From positions 1 through 8,503 of the forward strand of contig URZN01000036.1 in the NCBI GenBank assembly GCA_900552345.1: 8,503 bases of DNA, written 5' to 3'. The stretch is from an uncultured Collinsella sp. Lineage in GTDB: Bacteria > Actinomycetota > Coriobacteriia > Coriobacteriales > Coriobacteriaceae. The translations under genes and the position numbers were made by a program. The notes beneath the pieces are model-generated. The model was not told the DNA's origin and did not search any database. It was given only the letters and a program-made list of their open reading frames with translations. Shown one piece after another: positions 1-6,014 of the stretch (positions are counted from its first letter, which is position 1; each line of letters opens with the position of its first letter).

Positions 1-48
1 CGAGATAGGCTCCGGTCTCGTGGGCTCGGAGATGTGTATAAGAGACAG
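1..48 (+). other. Illumina Nextera i7 adapter (artefact)
   Basis: Bases 30-48 are exactly the 19-bp Tn5 mosaic end AGATGTGTATAAGAGACAG, and bases 15-29 are the Nextera read-2 overhang GTCTCGTGGGCTCGG. Bases 1-6 (CGAGAT) match the end of the P7 oligonucleotide, and bases 7-14 (AGGCTCCG) sit where the 8-nt i7 index belongs. From memory the reverse complement, CGGAGCCT, is the N720 index. This is untrimmed library adapter at a contig end, not genomic sequence. Genomic DNA starts at 49. Confidence 0.98.
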
Positions 49-50
49 TC

Positions 51-806
51 GTAGCGGTTGGCGATGTAGCCGGGCATATAGGCGACCGAGAACGGGCGCA
101 GCGCGTCGTAGTCAAACGGCTCGATGGCGTCCATGTGGCCGTCGGGCATCTTGGACGATCCATCGACGGGCACGCGCTCAAACGAGATATTGCCCTTACG
201 GTAGGCGTCGTAGTGGTCAGTGGTCGTGACGGTGCGGTCGGATTCCTCGGTTACGGTCTCGTTGGTCGCATCAAAGCACACTTCGCCGTCCACGCGGGCG
301 CCGTAAAGCCAAAACGGCACGTAAACGCCTTGGACTTCGTCGATATGGTTGCCGGTGACAAAGCTCTTGGGCAGCAGAATCTTGCCCTTGTAGTGCTCCT
401 TGAGTGCGGTCATGACATCGTCGCGCCCGAGCTTAAACGGAATTACCAGGTCGGGTGAGAAGTCGCCCGAGAGCTGGCCGGGTGCCACGGCAGAGTTGCC
501 GCAGTATGGACAGGTGGTAACGGCGACGGTGCCGTCGGACACGAGCTCGGCACCGCACGACGAGCAGATGTAGCCGGCGTTTTGAGCCAGCTCCTGCACA
601 GCATCGTCGACAGCAGGCTTGGGGGCCGCGGCTGCGGCATCGGCTTTGGCGTCTGCCTTGTCCTGGCGCTTGCGATAGAGGGCCTCGACTTCTTCGACTT
701 CAAAACGCGAATCGCAGTAGTCGCAGACGAGCTTTTGCTCGGCACTGGCAAAGTGAAGGGGGCCGCCACACGCGGGGCACTGATAGTTGACGCTCTCGAA
801 GGCCAT
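51..806 (-). CDS. TFIIB-type zinc-ribbon protein, C-terminus missing
   Basis: The frame runs from ATG at 806 to the adapter without a stop, so 252 residues are visible and the C-terminus is lost to the contig end. Two zinc ribbons can be seen: C10-x2-C13 with C28-x2-C31, and C81-x2-C84 with C99-x2-C102. They are joined by a charged, Ala/Lys/Asp-rich linker at about residues 45-70. A conserved-looking globular part follows, containing VPFWLYGARVDG at about 163-174 and RPFSVAYMPGYIANRY at the end. Proteins of this type are often annotated as TFIIB-type zinc-ribbon proteins or, misleadingly, as PriA-like. From memory, full-length members have C-terminal membrane segments, which cannot be checked here. 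The start is supported by AAAGGA six bases upstream. It lies 24 nt after the DUF4428-like gene and is probably co-transcribed with it. The molecular function is unknown; the cysteine motifs only support metal binding. Confidence 0.85.
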
Positions 807-830
807 GATCGGTCCTTTCCGTGCCGGAGG

Positions 831-1568
831 CTATGCGCCGATGGCGCCACCACAGTATTCGCAGCGCCCACTGGCATCGGGAATGGTGGTTGCACCGCAG
901 AAGGGGCAGGTGACCGCGGTCTTGGGGGCCTTGGCGGCCACGACGCTGTCGCGCGTCTCCTGGCGCAGCTGCACCAGCGCGTCGCGGACCTCGGTTGCCT
1001 GGCGCTTGGCCTCGCGGTATTCGATGGAACCGCGCTGATCGATGGTGGAGTCGTTCACGCGCAGGTTGATCTCGGTAAAGTACGGCGTGTTGACGTGGAT
1101 GGTCAGATTAAAGTCGTAATCCAGGTCGTAGCGCGGCGGGTTGTAGCTCTCGCGCTCGCCGTCCTTGGTCTCGCGATAAATCTCGGTGCGATGCTCGTCG
1201 ATATCCATATCGCAGCCGAGTACCTGCGAGAACTCGATGATGTCGGGATTGGCGTCGCGCCAGCGGCTCTGCGAGGTAATGATCAGCAGGCCCGCGTCTT
1301 CGTCGAGCATGATGTTGGTGCGCCCGGCAGAGAGCGTGCGCGTGGGGTTGAACGAGGCCAGGCGCTCGGCATTGGCCTCGCGGTAGGCGAGTTGCTCGCG
1401 GATATCGTCCGCGGTGCTGGAGCGATAGCCGCCAAAGAAGGGGGAGAGCTTGCCGGCGCACTCTTTGCACAGGTAGCCTTCGTTGATCTTGGTCTTTCCC
1501 AAAAGTCCCAGTTCGGTACCGCAAATCGCGCACTCTTTCTTCTCGAACATCTTGTCAAAGAAGCCCAT
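831..1568 (-). CDS. DUF4428-like protein with N- and C-terminal zinc ribbons
   Basis: This 245-residue protein has four cysteines near the N-terminus (C13, C16, C34, C37), arranged as in the small DUF4428 zinc-binding domain that often begins with a GxFDKxF-like helix. A second CxxC pair of knuckles lies at the C-terminus (C221, C224, C236, C239; CPFCG and CEYCG). The middle, about residues 80-175, is predicted from its alternating pattern to be beta-rich (TNIMLDEDAGLLIIT, FNLTIHV, FTEINLRV). A charged, probably helical stretch covers 180-212. There is no signal peptide or membrane segment, so it is likely cytoplasmic. The ATG at 1568 has GGGAGG five bases upstream. It is the first gene of a two-gene unit with the zinc-ribbon gene that follows after 24 nt. 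The fold assignment is by motif only, and no specific function can be given. Confidence 0.85.
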   Translation of the reverse strand: MGFFDKMFEKKECAICGTELGLLGKTKINEGYLCKECAGKLSPFFGGYRSSTADDIREQLAYREANAERLASFNPTRTLSAGRTNIMLDEDAGLLIITSQSRWRDANPDIIEFSQVLGCDMDIDEHRTEIYRETKDGERESYNPPRYDLDYDFNLTIHVNTPYFTEINLRVNDSTIDQRGSIEYREAKRQATEVRDALVQLRQETRDSVVAAKAPKTAVTCPFCGATTIPDASGRCEYCGGAIGA

Positions 1569-1689
1569 GGCTGCCTCCCATCAACAGGTAGCGTGTGTCA
1601 CTTTTGATGATGGGGGAGCGCGCAATCTTTCACGATACCCAGACGGCTCAAGGAGTCTCCACAACTGGGACACATGGCCCATTTTTGAT

Positions 1690-1730
1690 TAGTCGTTGGG
1701 GACACTCTTCGGCCACTCATTGGGGACGTA
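1690..1730 (+). repeat. Two direct GGGGAC-type intergenic repeat units
   Basis: TAGTCGTTGGGGACACTCTT (1690-1709) and CACTCATTGGGGACGTA (1714-1730) are degenerate direct copies of the unit found as TAGTCATTGGGGACGTTCTT at 6200-6219. The first agrees with it at 17 of 20 positions. They lie in non-coding DNA between the zinc-ribbon genes and the P-type ATPase gene. Such GGGGAC units resemble REP-like sequences associated with IS200/Y1-type (RAYT) transposases, but no such transposase is in this window. Confidence 0.6.
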
Positions 1731-1778
1731 TGCTGCTGGGGCAGTTGGGGCGACGAGCCGATGATGTCGTGATGTGGG

Positions 1779-1946
1779 ATGGACTGGCACTTGCTACCGA
1801 CGATCTTGGTGGGGATTTTGCACCCGTATGTTCCGATTCCGCGCTCAACGCTCAACCGTCACATTTCCTCGATCAACAAAAAGACCGGCACCACCTCACG
1901 TGTGGCCCTTATCAACTTCTTCTGGTCCTGGACGCCCAAGGACTAG
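1779..1946 (+). pseudogene. C-terminal remnant of a LuxR-family regulator
   Basis: One forward frame reads STLNRHISSINKKTGTTSR followed by VALINFFW and a TAG stop at 1944-1946. This matches the second half of a LuxR/GerE helix-turn-helix, where the usual pattern is (N/S)TVxxHxxxIxxKxGxxSRxELI. Only the recognition helix and the last helix are recognisable. The usual LTxREREVL first half is absent, and a TGA at about 1770 closes the frame upstream. An ATG at 1779 would give 55 residues but has no convincing ribosome binding site. I read this as the tail of a deleted or decayed regulator gene of the kind abundant in Coriobacteriia. The surrounding repeats fit a region that has lost genes. Confidence 0.5.
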
Positions 1947-1960
1947 CTAATCCTCCAATA

Positions 1961-2027
1961 AGTTGCGGTGGAATAGTCCCTAAATTAAAGTCAAGGGGCT
2001 TTAAACAGGAACTATTTCACCGCAACT
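1961..2027. repeat. 67-nt imperfect palindrome (long hairpin)
   Basis: The arms at 1961-1981 (AGTTGCGGTGGAATAGTCCCT) and 2007-2027 are inverted copies. They pair at all 21 positions except one C/A mismatch, counting one G-U pair. Inside them, TTAAAG (1985-1990) and CTTTAA (1999-2004) form a second stem around an 8-nt loop. The hairpin starts 14 nt after the stop codon of the LuxR remnant. It has no T-run on either side, so an intrinsic terminator is unlikely. Its size and symmetry fit a REP/MITE-like non-autonomous repeat. Confidence 0.6.
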
Positions 2028-2121
2028 GCTGAGGGGACAGACTGCGGCAGCGGCAGAGGCAACGGCGTCGGCAGCTGCGGTAGCGGTAACGGCAGCTGGC
2101 GGGGTGTTTTCCGTCTGCTCG

Positions 2122-4890
2122 CTACAGTAGCTCGCCGTGGCGTGCAATGTAGCGGTGCTTTGCTAGCTGAGTGAGCGCGATGTAGGCGGTGACGATGCCG
2201 ATGAGCAGCGCGAAAAAGCTCGCGGGTAGCGTCATGAGGCCGAGCGCATCAGCGATGGGGCTTGCCGGCAGCCAGGTGACGAGCGCCAGGCCCAGCACGG
2301 TGAGAGCGCACAGCGCGGGCGCGGCGTGGTCACGCGGGCTCGGCAGGCGCGGGGAGCGCAGCATGTGGACCACGAGTGTCTGCGACCACATGGACTCGAC
2401 AAACCAGCCGCTCTGGAAGAGTGCAGCGAAGGTCGCCATACCCGCGACGTCGCCCGCGGCGGCAAGCTCGGGCCAGCTCGCGCCCACGGCGGCGGGGCAC
2501 ACCACAAAGTAGAGCGCGGCGAAGGTCACGATATCAAACAGCGAGCTCACGGGGCCCAGCTCGAGCATAAAGCCCTTGATGGACGCGGCGTCCCAGGCAC
2601 GCGGACGGGCGGTCCAGACGTCATCGACGGTGTCCCACGGCAGCGCGATGCACACGATCTCGTAGACCAGCGACAGCAGTACCAGCTGCAGGGCGCTCAT
2701 GGGCAAAAACGGCAAGAACAGGCTCGCGACGGTCACGGACAGCACATTGCCAAAGTTGGAGCTCACCGTGGTCTTGAGGTACTTGAGCAGGTTGCCGTAG
2801 GTGCAGCGGCCTTCGATGATGCCGCGCTCGAGCACGCCCAGGTCCTTCTGAAGCAAGATGATATCGGCGGATTCCTTGGCAATGTCGACGGCCGAATCGA
2901 CCGAGATGCCGCAATCGCTCGCACGCATGGCGGCGGCGTCGTTGATGCCGTCGCCCATAAAGCCCACGGTGTGGCCGAGCAGCTCGCGCATGACGCGCAC
3001 CAGGCGCGCCTTCTGCAGCGGCGAGAGCTTGGCGAAGAGGTGGGTTTTCTCGGCGCGCTCGGCAAGCTCGGTGTCGTCGAGTGCATCGATCTCGGAGCCC
3101 AGCAAGACGTTGCTCGCGTCGATGCCGATCTGCTCGCAGACGGTGGCGGCGACGCGGTCGTTGTCGCCGGTCAGGACCTTGACCGCCACGCCTTTGGCCT
3201 CGAGCGTGGCGACGGCGCCCGCGGCACTTGCTTTGGGCGGATCGAGGAAGGCCAAAAAGCCCATCAGCACCATGTCGCACTCGTCGGCGATGCCAAACTC
3301 GCCCACGCAGCGCGGATCGGTCTTCTGCGCCACGGCAATCACGCGCAGGCCCTCGGCGTTAAGATTGGCGACCTGCTTGCGAATCTGGGCGAGCTTGTCT
3401 TCGGCGAGCGGCCGGGCGATACCGTTGACCTCGACAAAAGAGCAGATCTCGAGCATTTCCTCGGCAGCTCCCTTGGTAACCATCTGGGTTTTGCCTTGGG
3501 CGTCGGAGACAACTACGCTCAGGCGACGGCGCGAGAAATCGAAGGGAACCTCGTCGACCTTGGTGTAGCGGTCGCGCAGGCTCTGGCCCAGCATGGAATC
3601 GGGTGCGACGGTCGAGGGTGTCACATCGGCACGGTCGATTACGGCCAGGTCGATAAGATTTTTGAGGCCGGTCTGGAAGAAGCTGTTCAAAAACGCATGG
3701 CGCAGCACGCGTGCGTCCTCGTTGCCGTCGGTGTTGAGGTAGCGCTCGAGTACGATGCGGTCTTCGGTGAGGGTGCCGGTCTTGTCGCAGCACAGGACGT
3801 CCATGGCGCCCAGGTTTTGAATCGCCGGCAGCTCCTTGACGATAACCTGGCGACGGGCGAGGTCCTTGGCGCCCTGCGACAGACTCGTGGTCACGATGAC
3901 GGGGAGCATCTGCGGCGTGATGCCCACGGCCACGCTCGTGGCGAACAGCAGCGCGTCGATGACGTTGCCCTTGGTCGCGGCATTGATGGCAAAGACGGCC
4001 GGCGCCATAACGAGCATGAGGCGTACGAGCAACATGGAGACGCTGGAGACGCCGCGGTCAAACGCGCTCTTCTCGCCACGCCCGTTGAGCATCTTGGCGA
4101 TGCCGCCCAGGTAGGTGTCCGAGCCGGTGGCAACGACAAGCGCCATGGCGGTGCCGTTTTGCACGGAGGTGCCGGTAAAGACGATGTTCTTGCAGGCAGA
4201 GAGCGGCAGTGCGGAGCCGTCGGCACCCTCGACGATAGTGACGGCGGCGGTCTTCTCGACGGCCTCGCTCTCGCCGGTGAGCGCGGACTCGATCACAAAC
4301 AGATCGCGCGCGGTGATGATACGGGCATCTGCCGGAACCATATCGCCGGCAGAGAGGCGGATCACATCGCCGGGGACGAGCTCGTCGAAGGGGATCTCGA
4401 TGCGCTCGCCGTCGCGCAGGGCGGTGCAAGTGTTGGAGACCAGGTCCTTGAGGGCCTCTGCCGCATTGCCGCTGCGGGCTTCCTGGATAAACTTCATGCC
4501 GCCCGATACCAGCAGCATGATGCCGATGACGATGACCGTGGAGGGGTCGCGCTGCGGCTCGGGCACGGCGAGCACGTCGATGTAGAGCGAGACCAGCGCA
4601 AGCGCGGCGAGGATGCCGGCGAAGGGATCGATGAAGGCGTCGGCGATGCGGCGGGCGAGCGTCTTGGTCGGTGCCTCGATGGTGTTGGGGCCGGAGGCGT
4701 ACAGGCGCTCGGTTGCCTGCTCGGCGGTGAGGCCGTTTGCCGTGGCGTCAAGCAGTACGAGAGCGTCATCGGCACTATGGGTGGTGGCGAATATGGTGTT
4801 CTTGGACAGGCCGGTGTGAGCGGCAGGGCGTGCCGTGCGGCGGCGCTTGGAGATGGCTTCGAGAACCGTGGCGGTTTTGAGCATCAGCAT
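2122..4890 (-). CDS. mgtA: MgtA/MgtB-type P-type ATPase (P3B)
   Basis: This is a 922-residue P-type ATPase whose order and motifs match the magnesium-importing MgtA/MgtB family. The actuator motif TGES is at 205-208. The phosphorylation site DKTGTLT is at 369-375, with D369 as phospho-acceptor. Nucleotide-binding KGA is at 473-475, TGDN at 574-577, and the hinge GDGIND at 646-651. The C-terminal half follows MgtA closely: SNFGNVLSVTVASLFLPFLP, ALPWDTVDD, FQSGWFVES and SQTLVVHMLRS. About ten membrane helices are expected. The family imports Mg2+ across the cytoplasmic membrane at low Mg2+. Three normally conserved membrane positions differ here: Q327 in ITPQMLP, and S740 and E744 in SLVYE. Substrate is therefore inferred from the family, not proven. 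I chose Met at 4890 because AAGGAGG lies five bases upstream; a frame-compatible ATG at 4941 would add 17 residues but has no such site. Confidence 0.93.
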   Translation of the reverse strand: MLMLKTATVLEAISKRRRTARPAAHTGLSKNTIFATTHSADDALVLLDATANGLTAEQATERLYASGPNTIEAPTKTLARRIADAFIDPFAGILAALALVSLYIDVLAVPEPQRDPSTVIVIGIMLLVSGGMKFIQEARSGNAAEALKDLVSNTCTALRDGERIEIPFDELVPGDVIRLSAGDMVPADARIITARDLFVIESALTGESEAVEKTAAVTIVEGADGSALPLSACKNIVFTGTSVQNGTAMALVVATGSDTYLGGIAKMLNGRGEKSAFDRGVSSVSMLLVRLMLVMAPAVFAINAATKGNVIDALLFATSVAVGITPQMLPVIVTTSLSQGAKDLARRQVIVKELPAIQNLGAMDVLCCDKTGTLTEDRIVLERYLNTDGNEDARVLRHAFLNSFFQTGLKNLIDLAVIDRADVTPSTVAPDSMLGQSLRDRYTKVDEVPFDFSRRRLSVVVSDAQGKTQMVTKGAAEEMLEICSFVEVNGIARPLAEDKLAQIRKQVANLNAEGLRVIAVAQKTDPRCVGEFGIADECDMVLMGFLAFLDPPKASAAGAVATLEAKGVAVKVLTGDNDRVAATVCEQIGIDASNVLLGSEIDALDDTELAERAEKTHLFAKLSPLQKARLVRVMRELLGHTVGFMGDGINDAAAMRASDCGISVDSAVDIAKESADIILLQKDLGVLERGIIEGRCTYGNLLKYLKTTVSSNFGNVLSVTVASLFLPFLPMSALQLVLLSLVYEIVCIALPWDTVDDVWTARPRAWDAASIKGFMLELGPVSSLFDIVTFAALYFVVCPAAVGASWPELAAAGDVAGMATFAALFQSGWFVESMWSQTLVVHMLRSPRLPSPRDHAAPALCALTVLGLALVTWLPASPIADALGLMTLPASFFALLIGIVTAYIALTQLAKHRYIARHGELL

Positions 4891-4895
4891 AGGGT

Positions 4896-4902
4896 CCTCC
4901 TT
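4896..4902 (-). promoter_or_regulatory. Ribosome binding site deciding the mgtA start
   Basis: AAGGAGG on the minus strand is followed by five bases (ACCCT) and ATG at 4890. It fixes the start 17 codons downstream of the first in-frame ATG at 4941. Confidence 0.85.
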
Positions 4903-4978
4903 GTTGAAGGGAGTTAGCGTACGTGTCGTATTGAATTGCAAAAAACCTAGATGTCGCTCACGTCATGCTCGCGAACCA

Positions 4979-5005
4979 CCACAAAGGGGACAGGCACCTT
5001 TGTGG
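4979..5005. repeat. REP-like GGGGACAGG hairpin in the mgtA leader
   Basis: CCACAAAGG (4979-4987) and CCTTTGTGG (4997-5005) form a perfect 9-bp inverted repeat around the 9-nt loop GGACAGGCA, followed by a G-run. The core AAAGGGGACAGGCACCTTT looks like the widespread REP-like repeats associated with IS200/Y1-type transposases. It sits between the small leader ORF and mgtA and would be part of the mgtA transcript. No T-run follows directly, so it is not an obvious terminator. Confidence 0.6.
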
Positions 5006-5032
5006 GGGGGGTTGACGATCTGCCGGTGGCGT

Positions 5033-5104
5033 TTATGCGTGCGCGGAGTCCTCGCGGCGTGCCGAGGGCGACATGCAGGTTTTTCGACTAGGACTGCCTT
5101 CCAT
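5033..5104 (-). CDS. Putative 23-residue leader peptide upstream of mgtA
   Basis: ATG at 5104 opens a 23-codon frame (start MEGSPSRKTCMSPSARRE, stop TAA at 5033-5035), with AAGGAGG exactly six bases upstream. This is among the best ribosome binding sites in the window. It lies in the predicted mgtA leader, 142 nt before the mgtA start and 61 nt after the inferred transcription start. The peptide is Ser/Arg-rich with two prolines and resembles no family I know. By analogy with enterobacterial mgtL, which lies in the mgtA leader and senses conditions by its translation, it could be regulatory. The sequences are not similar, so this is inference. It could equally be the surviving start of a deleted gene. 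Codon use is unremarkable for this genome. Confidence 0.45.
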   Translation of the reverse strand: MEGSPSRKTCMSPSARREDSAHA

Positions 5105-5171
5105 GGCACACCTCCTTAAGGCCGGGCGCAGCGCGCTTTGGGTATCTCGTACCCCTTTTTAATCCGCCCGT

Positions 5172-5200
5172 ATTCTTGATGAGGGGGTTTGACATGTCAA
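5172..5200 (-). promoter_or_regulatory. Predicted sigma-A promoter for the mgtA leader
   Basis: On the minus strand TTGACA (5200-5195) is a perfect -35, followed after 17 bases by AAGAAT (5177-5172), a 4 of 6 match to TATAAT. Transcription would start near 5165 and give a leader of about 275 nt. The -35 lies within the 12-bp palindrome TTGACATGTCAA (5189-5200). That palindrome extends with G-runs and C-runs on either side and could also be an operator. Confidence 0.5.
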
Positions 5201-5204
5201 CCCC
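5185..5204. promoter_or_regulatory. Palindrome between mgtA and pyrE, possible operator
   Basis: TTGACATGTCAA (5189-5200) is a perfect 12-bp palindrome, flanked on the left by GGGG and a T and on the right by CCCC. The inverted repeat is therefore about 10 bp per arm with a one-base bulge. It overlaps the -35 of the predicted mgtA promoter, which is where a repressor site would be expected. No regulator is known for it. Confidence 0.35.
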
Positions 5205-5330
5205 ATTGTTCGGAAAACCATTCCCTCTGACAAAGCCTTTACAGAATGCCGTGGCCCCAAAGCGCGCCCGCATCTACGCTTCGCCTGCGCTAAACTGGAA
5301 GGCACGTACGCGATTACGAGAGGAGCCCGC

Positions 5331-6014
5331 ATGGAGGCTTACAAGCAAGAGTTCATCAAGTTTATGGTCGAGTCCGACGTCCTTAAGTTCGGCAGCTTTA
5401 CGCTCAAGAGCGGCCGTCAGTCCCCGTTCTTTATGAACGCCGGTGCTTACGTGACGGGCTACCAGCTCAAGAAGCTGGGCGAGTATTACGCCCAGGCCAT
5501 CCACGATAACTTTGGCGACGACTTTGACGTGCTGTTTGGGCCGGCCTACAAGGGCATTCCCCTGGCCGTCGTGACCGCGATTGCCTACCACGAGCTGTAC
5601 GGCAAGGAGGTCAAGTACTGCTGCGACCGCAAGGAGGCCAAGGACCACGGTGCCGATAAGGGCAACCTGCTGGGTTATGAGCCCCAGGACGGCGACCGCG
5701 TGGTCATGGTCGAGGACGTCACCACCAGCGGCAAGTCCATCGACGAGACCTATCCCAAGGTTAAGGCTGCTGCCGACGTCGAAATCAAGGGCCTCATCGT
5801 GTCCCTCAACCGCATGGAGGTCGGCAAGGGCGGCGTGACCACCGCGCAGAAGGAGATCGAGGCAAAGTACGGTTTCCCCGTCGCGAGCATCGTTTCCATG
5901 GCCGAGGTCGTCGAGACCCTCTACAACCACGAGATCGACGGCAAGGTCGTCATCGATGACGAGCTCAAGGCCGCCATCGACGCCTACTACGAGCAGTACG
6001 GAGCCCGAGAGTAG
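5331..6014 (+). CDS. pyrE: Orotate phosphoribosyltransferase
   Basis: This 227-residue enzyme transfers the phosphoribosyl group of PRPP to orotate to give orotidine 5'-monophosphate, the fifth step of pyrimidine synthesis, in the cytoplasm. The type I PRTase PRPP-binding motif VVMVEDVTTSGKS is at 124-136. The catalytic-loop segment CDRKEAKDHGADKGNLLG is at 98-115 and matches the family's RKEAKDHG pattern. GPAYKGIPL at 70-78 and FTLKSGRQSPFF at 23-34 are also family-typical. Length is normal for the longer PyrE type. AGGAG lies five bases before the ATG. It is divergent from mgtA and appears to stand alone, with no other pyr gene visible. No strong promoter is evident; TAAACT at 5291-5296 is a possible -10 without a good -35. 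A two-hairpin element starts at the last base of its stop codon. Confidence 0.97.
   Translation: MEAYKQEFIKFMVESDVLKFGSFTLKSGRQSPFFMNAGAYVTGYQLKKLGEYYAQAIHDNFGDDFDVLFGPAYKGIPLAVVTAIAYHELYGKEVKYCCDRKEAKDHGADKGNLLGYEPQDGDRVVMVEDVTTSGKSIDETYPKVKAAADVEIKGLIVSLNRMEVGKGGVTTAQKEIEAKYGFPVASIVSMAEVVETLYNHEIDGKVVIDDELKAAIDAYYEQYGARE

Larger units (their letters stand above)
1569..2121. other. Decayed intergenic region
   Basis: This stretch between two gene units transcribed leftward contains no intact gene that I can support. It holds two GGGGAC-type repeats, the LuxR-family remnant, the long palindrome, and a GGGGACAG motif at 2033-2040. A GGC-rich tract at about 2044-2101 repeats GGC-AGC, GGC-AGA and GGC-AAC-like hexamers. 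No convincing intrinsic terminator for the ATPase gene is visible after its stop at 2122. Confidence 0.6.

Noticed and set aside
582..1607. A 341-codon plus-strand frame over the zinc-ribbon genes.
   Set aside because: It is antisense to two genes with clear cysteine motifs and good ribosome binding sites, and has no recognisable domain.
1598..1675. A minus-strand stretch reading MCPSCGDSLSRLGIVKDC upstream of the DUF4428-like gene, looking like a zinc knuckle.
   Set aside because: It has only one CxxC, no ribosome binding site, and ends after about 25 codons; it may be a decayed fragment, but the evidence is too thin.
1595..2032. A 145-codon plus-strand frame across the intergenic region.
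   Set aside because: It runs through the GGGGAC repeats and the palindrome, and the LuxR-like peptide is in a different frame.
2032..2120. An Ala-rich minus-strand frame (SEQTENTPPAAVTATAAADAV) overlapping the end of mgtA, possibly a frameshifted tail.
   Set aside because: MgtA already ends at its normal family length, and this frame arises from the GGC-rich repeat tract with no start codon or domain.
2326..4917. An 863-codon open frame on the plus strand, antisense to mgtA.
   Set aside because: It is a shadow of the G/C-rich third positions of mgtA. The minus-strand frame has all P-type ATPase motifs, while the plus-strand product has low-complexity His/Gly/Asp/Ala composition and no recognisable domain.
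4891..5165. An M-box (ykoK-type) Mg2+ riboswitch in the mgtA leader.
   Set aside because: I could not find the conserved M-box sequence blocks or its terminator; only a small ORF and a REP-like hairpin are visible.
5088..5273. A 61-codon minus-strand frame upstream of mgtA.
   Set aside because: It has no ribosome binding site or recognisable sequence and overlaps the predicted mgtA promoter and the start of the better-supported leader ORF.
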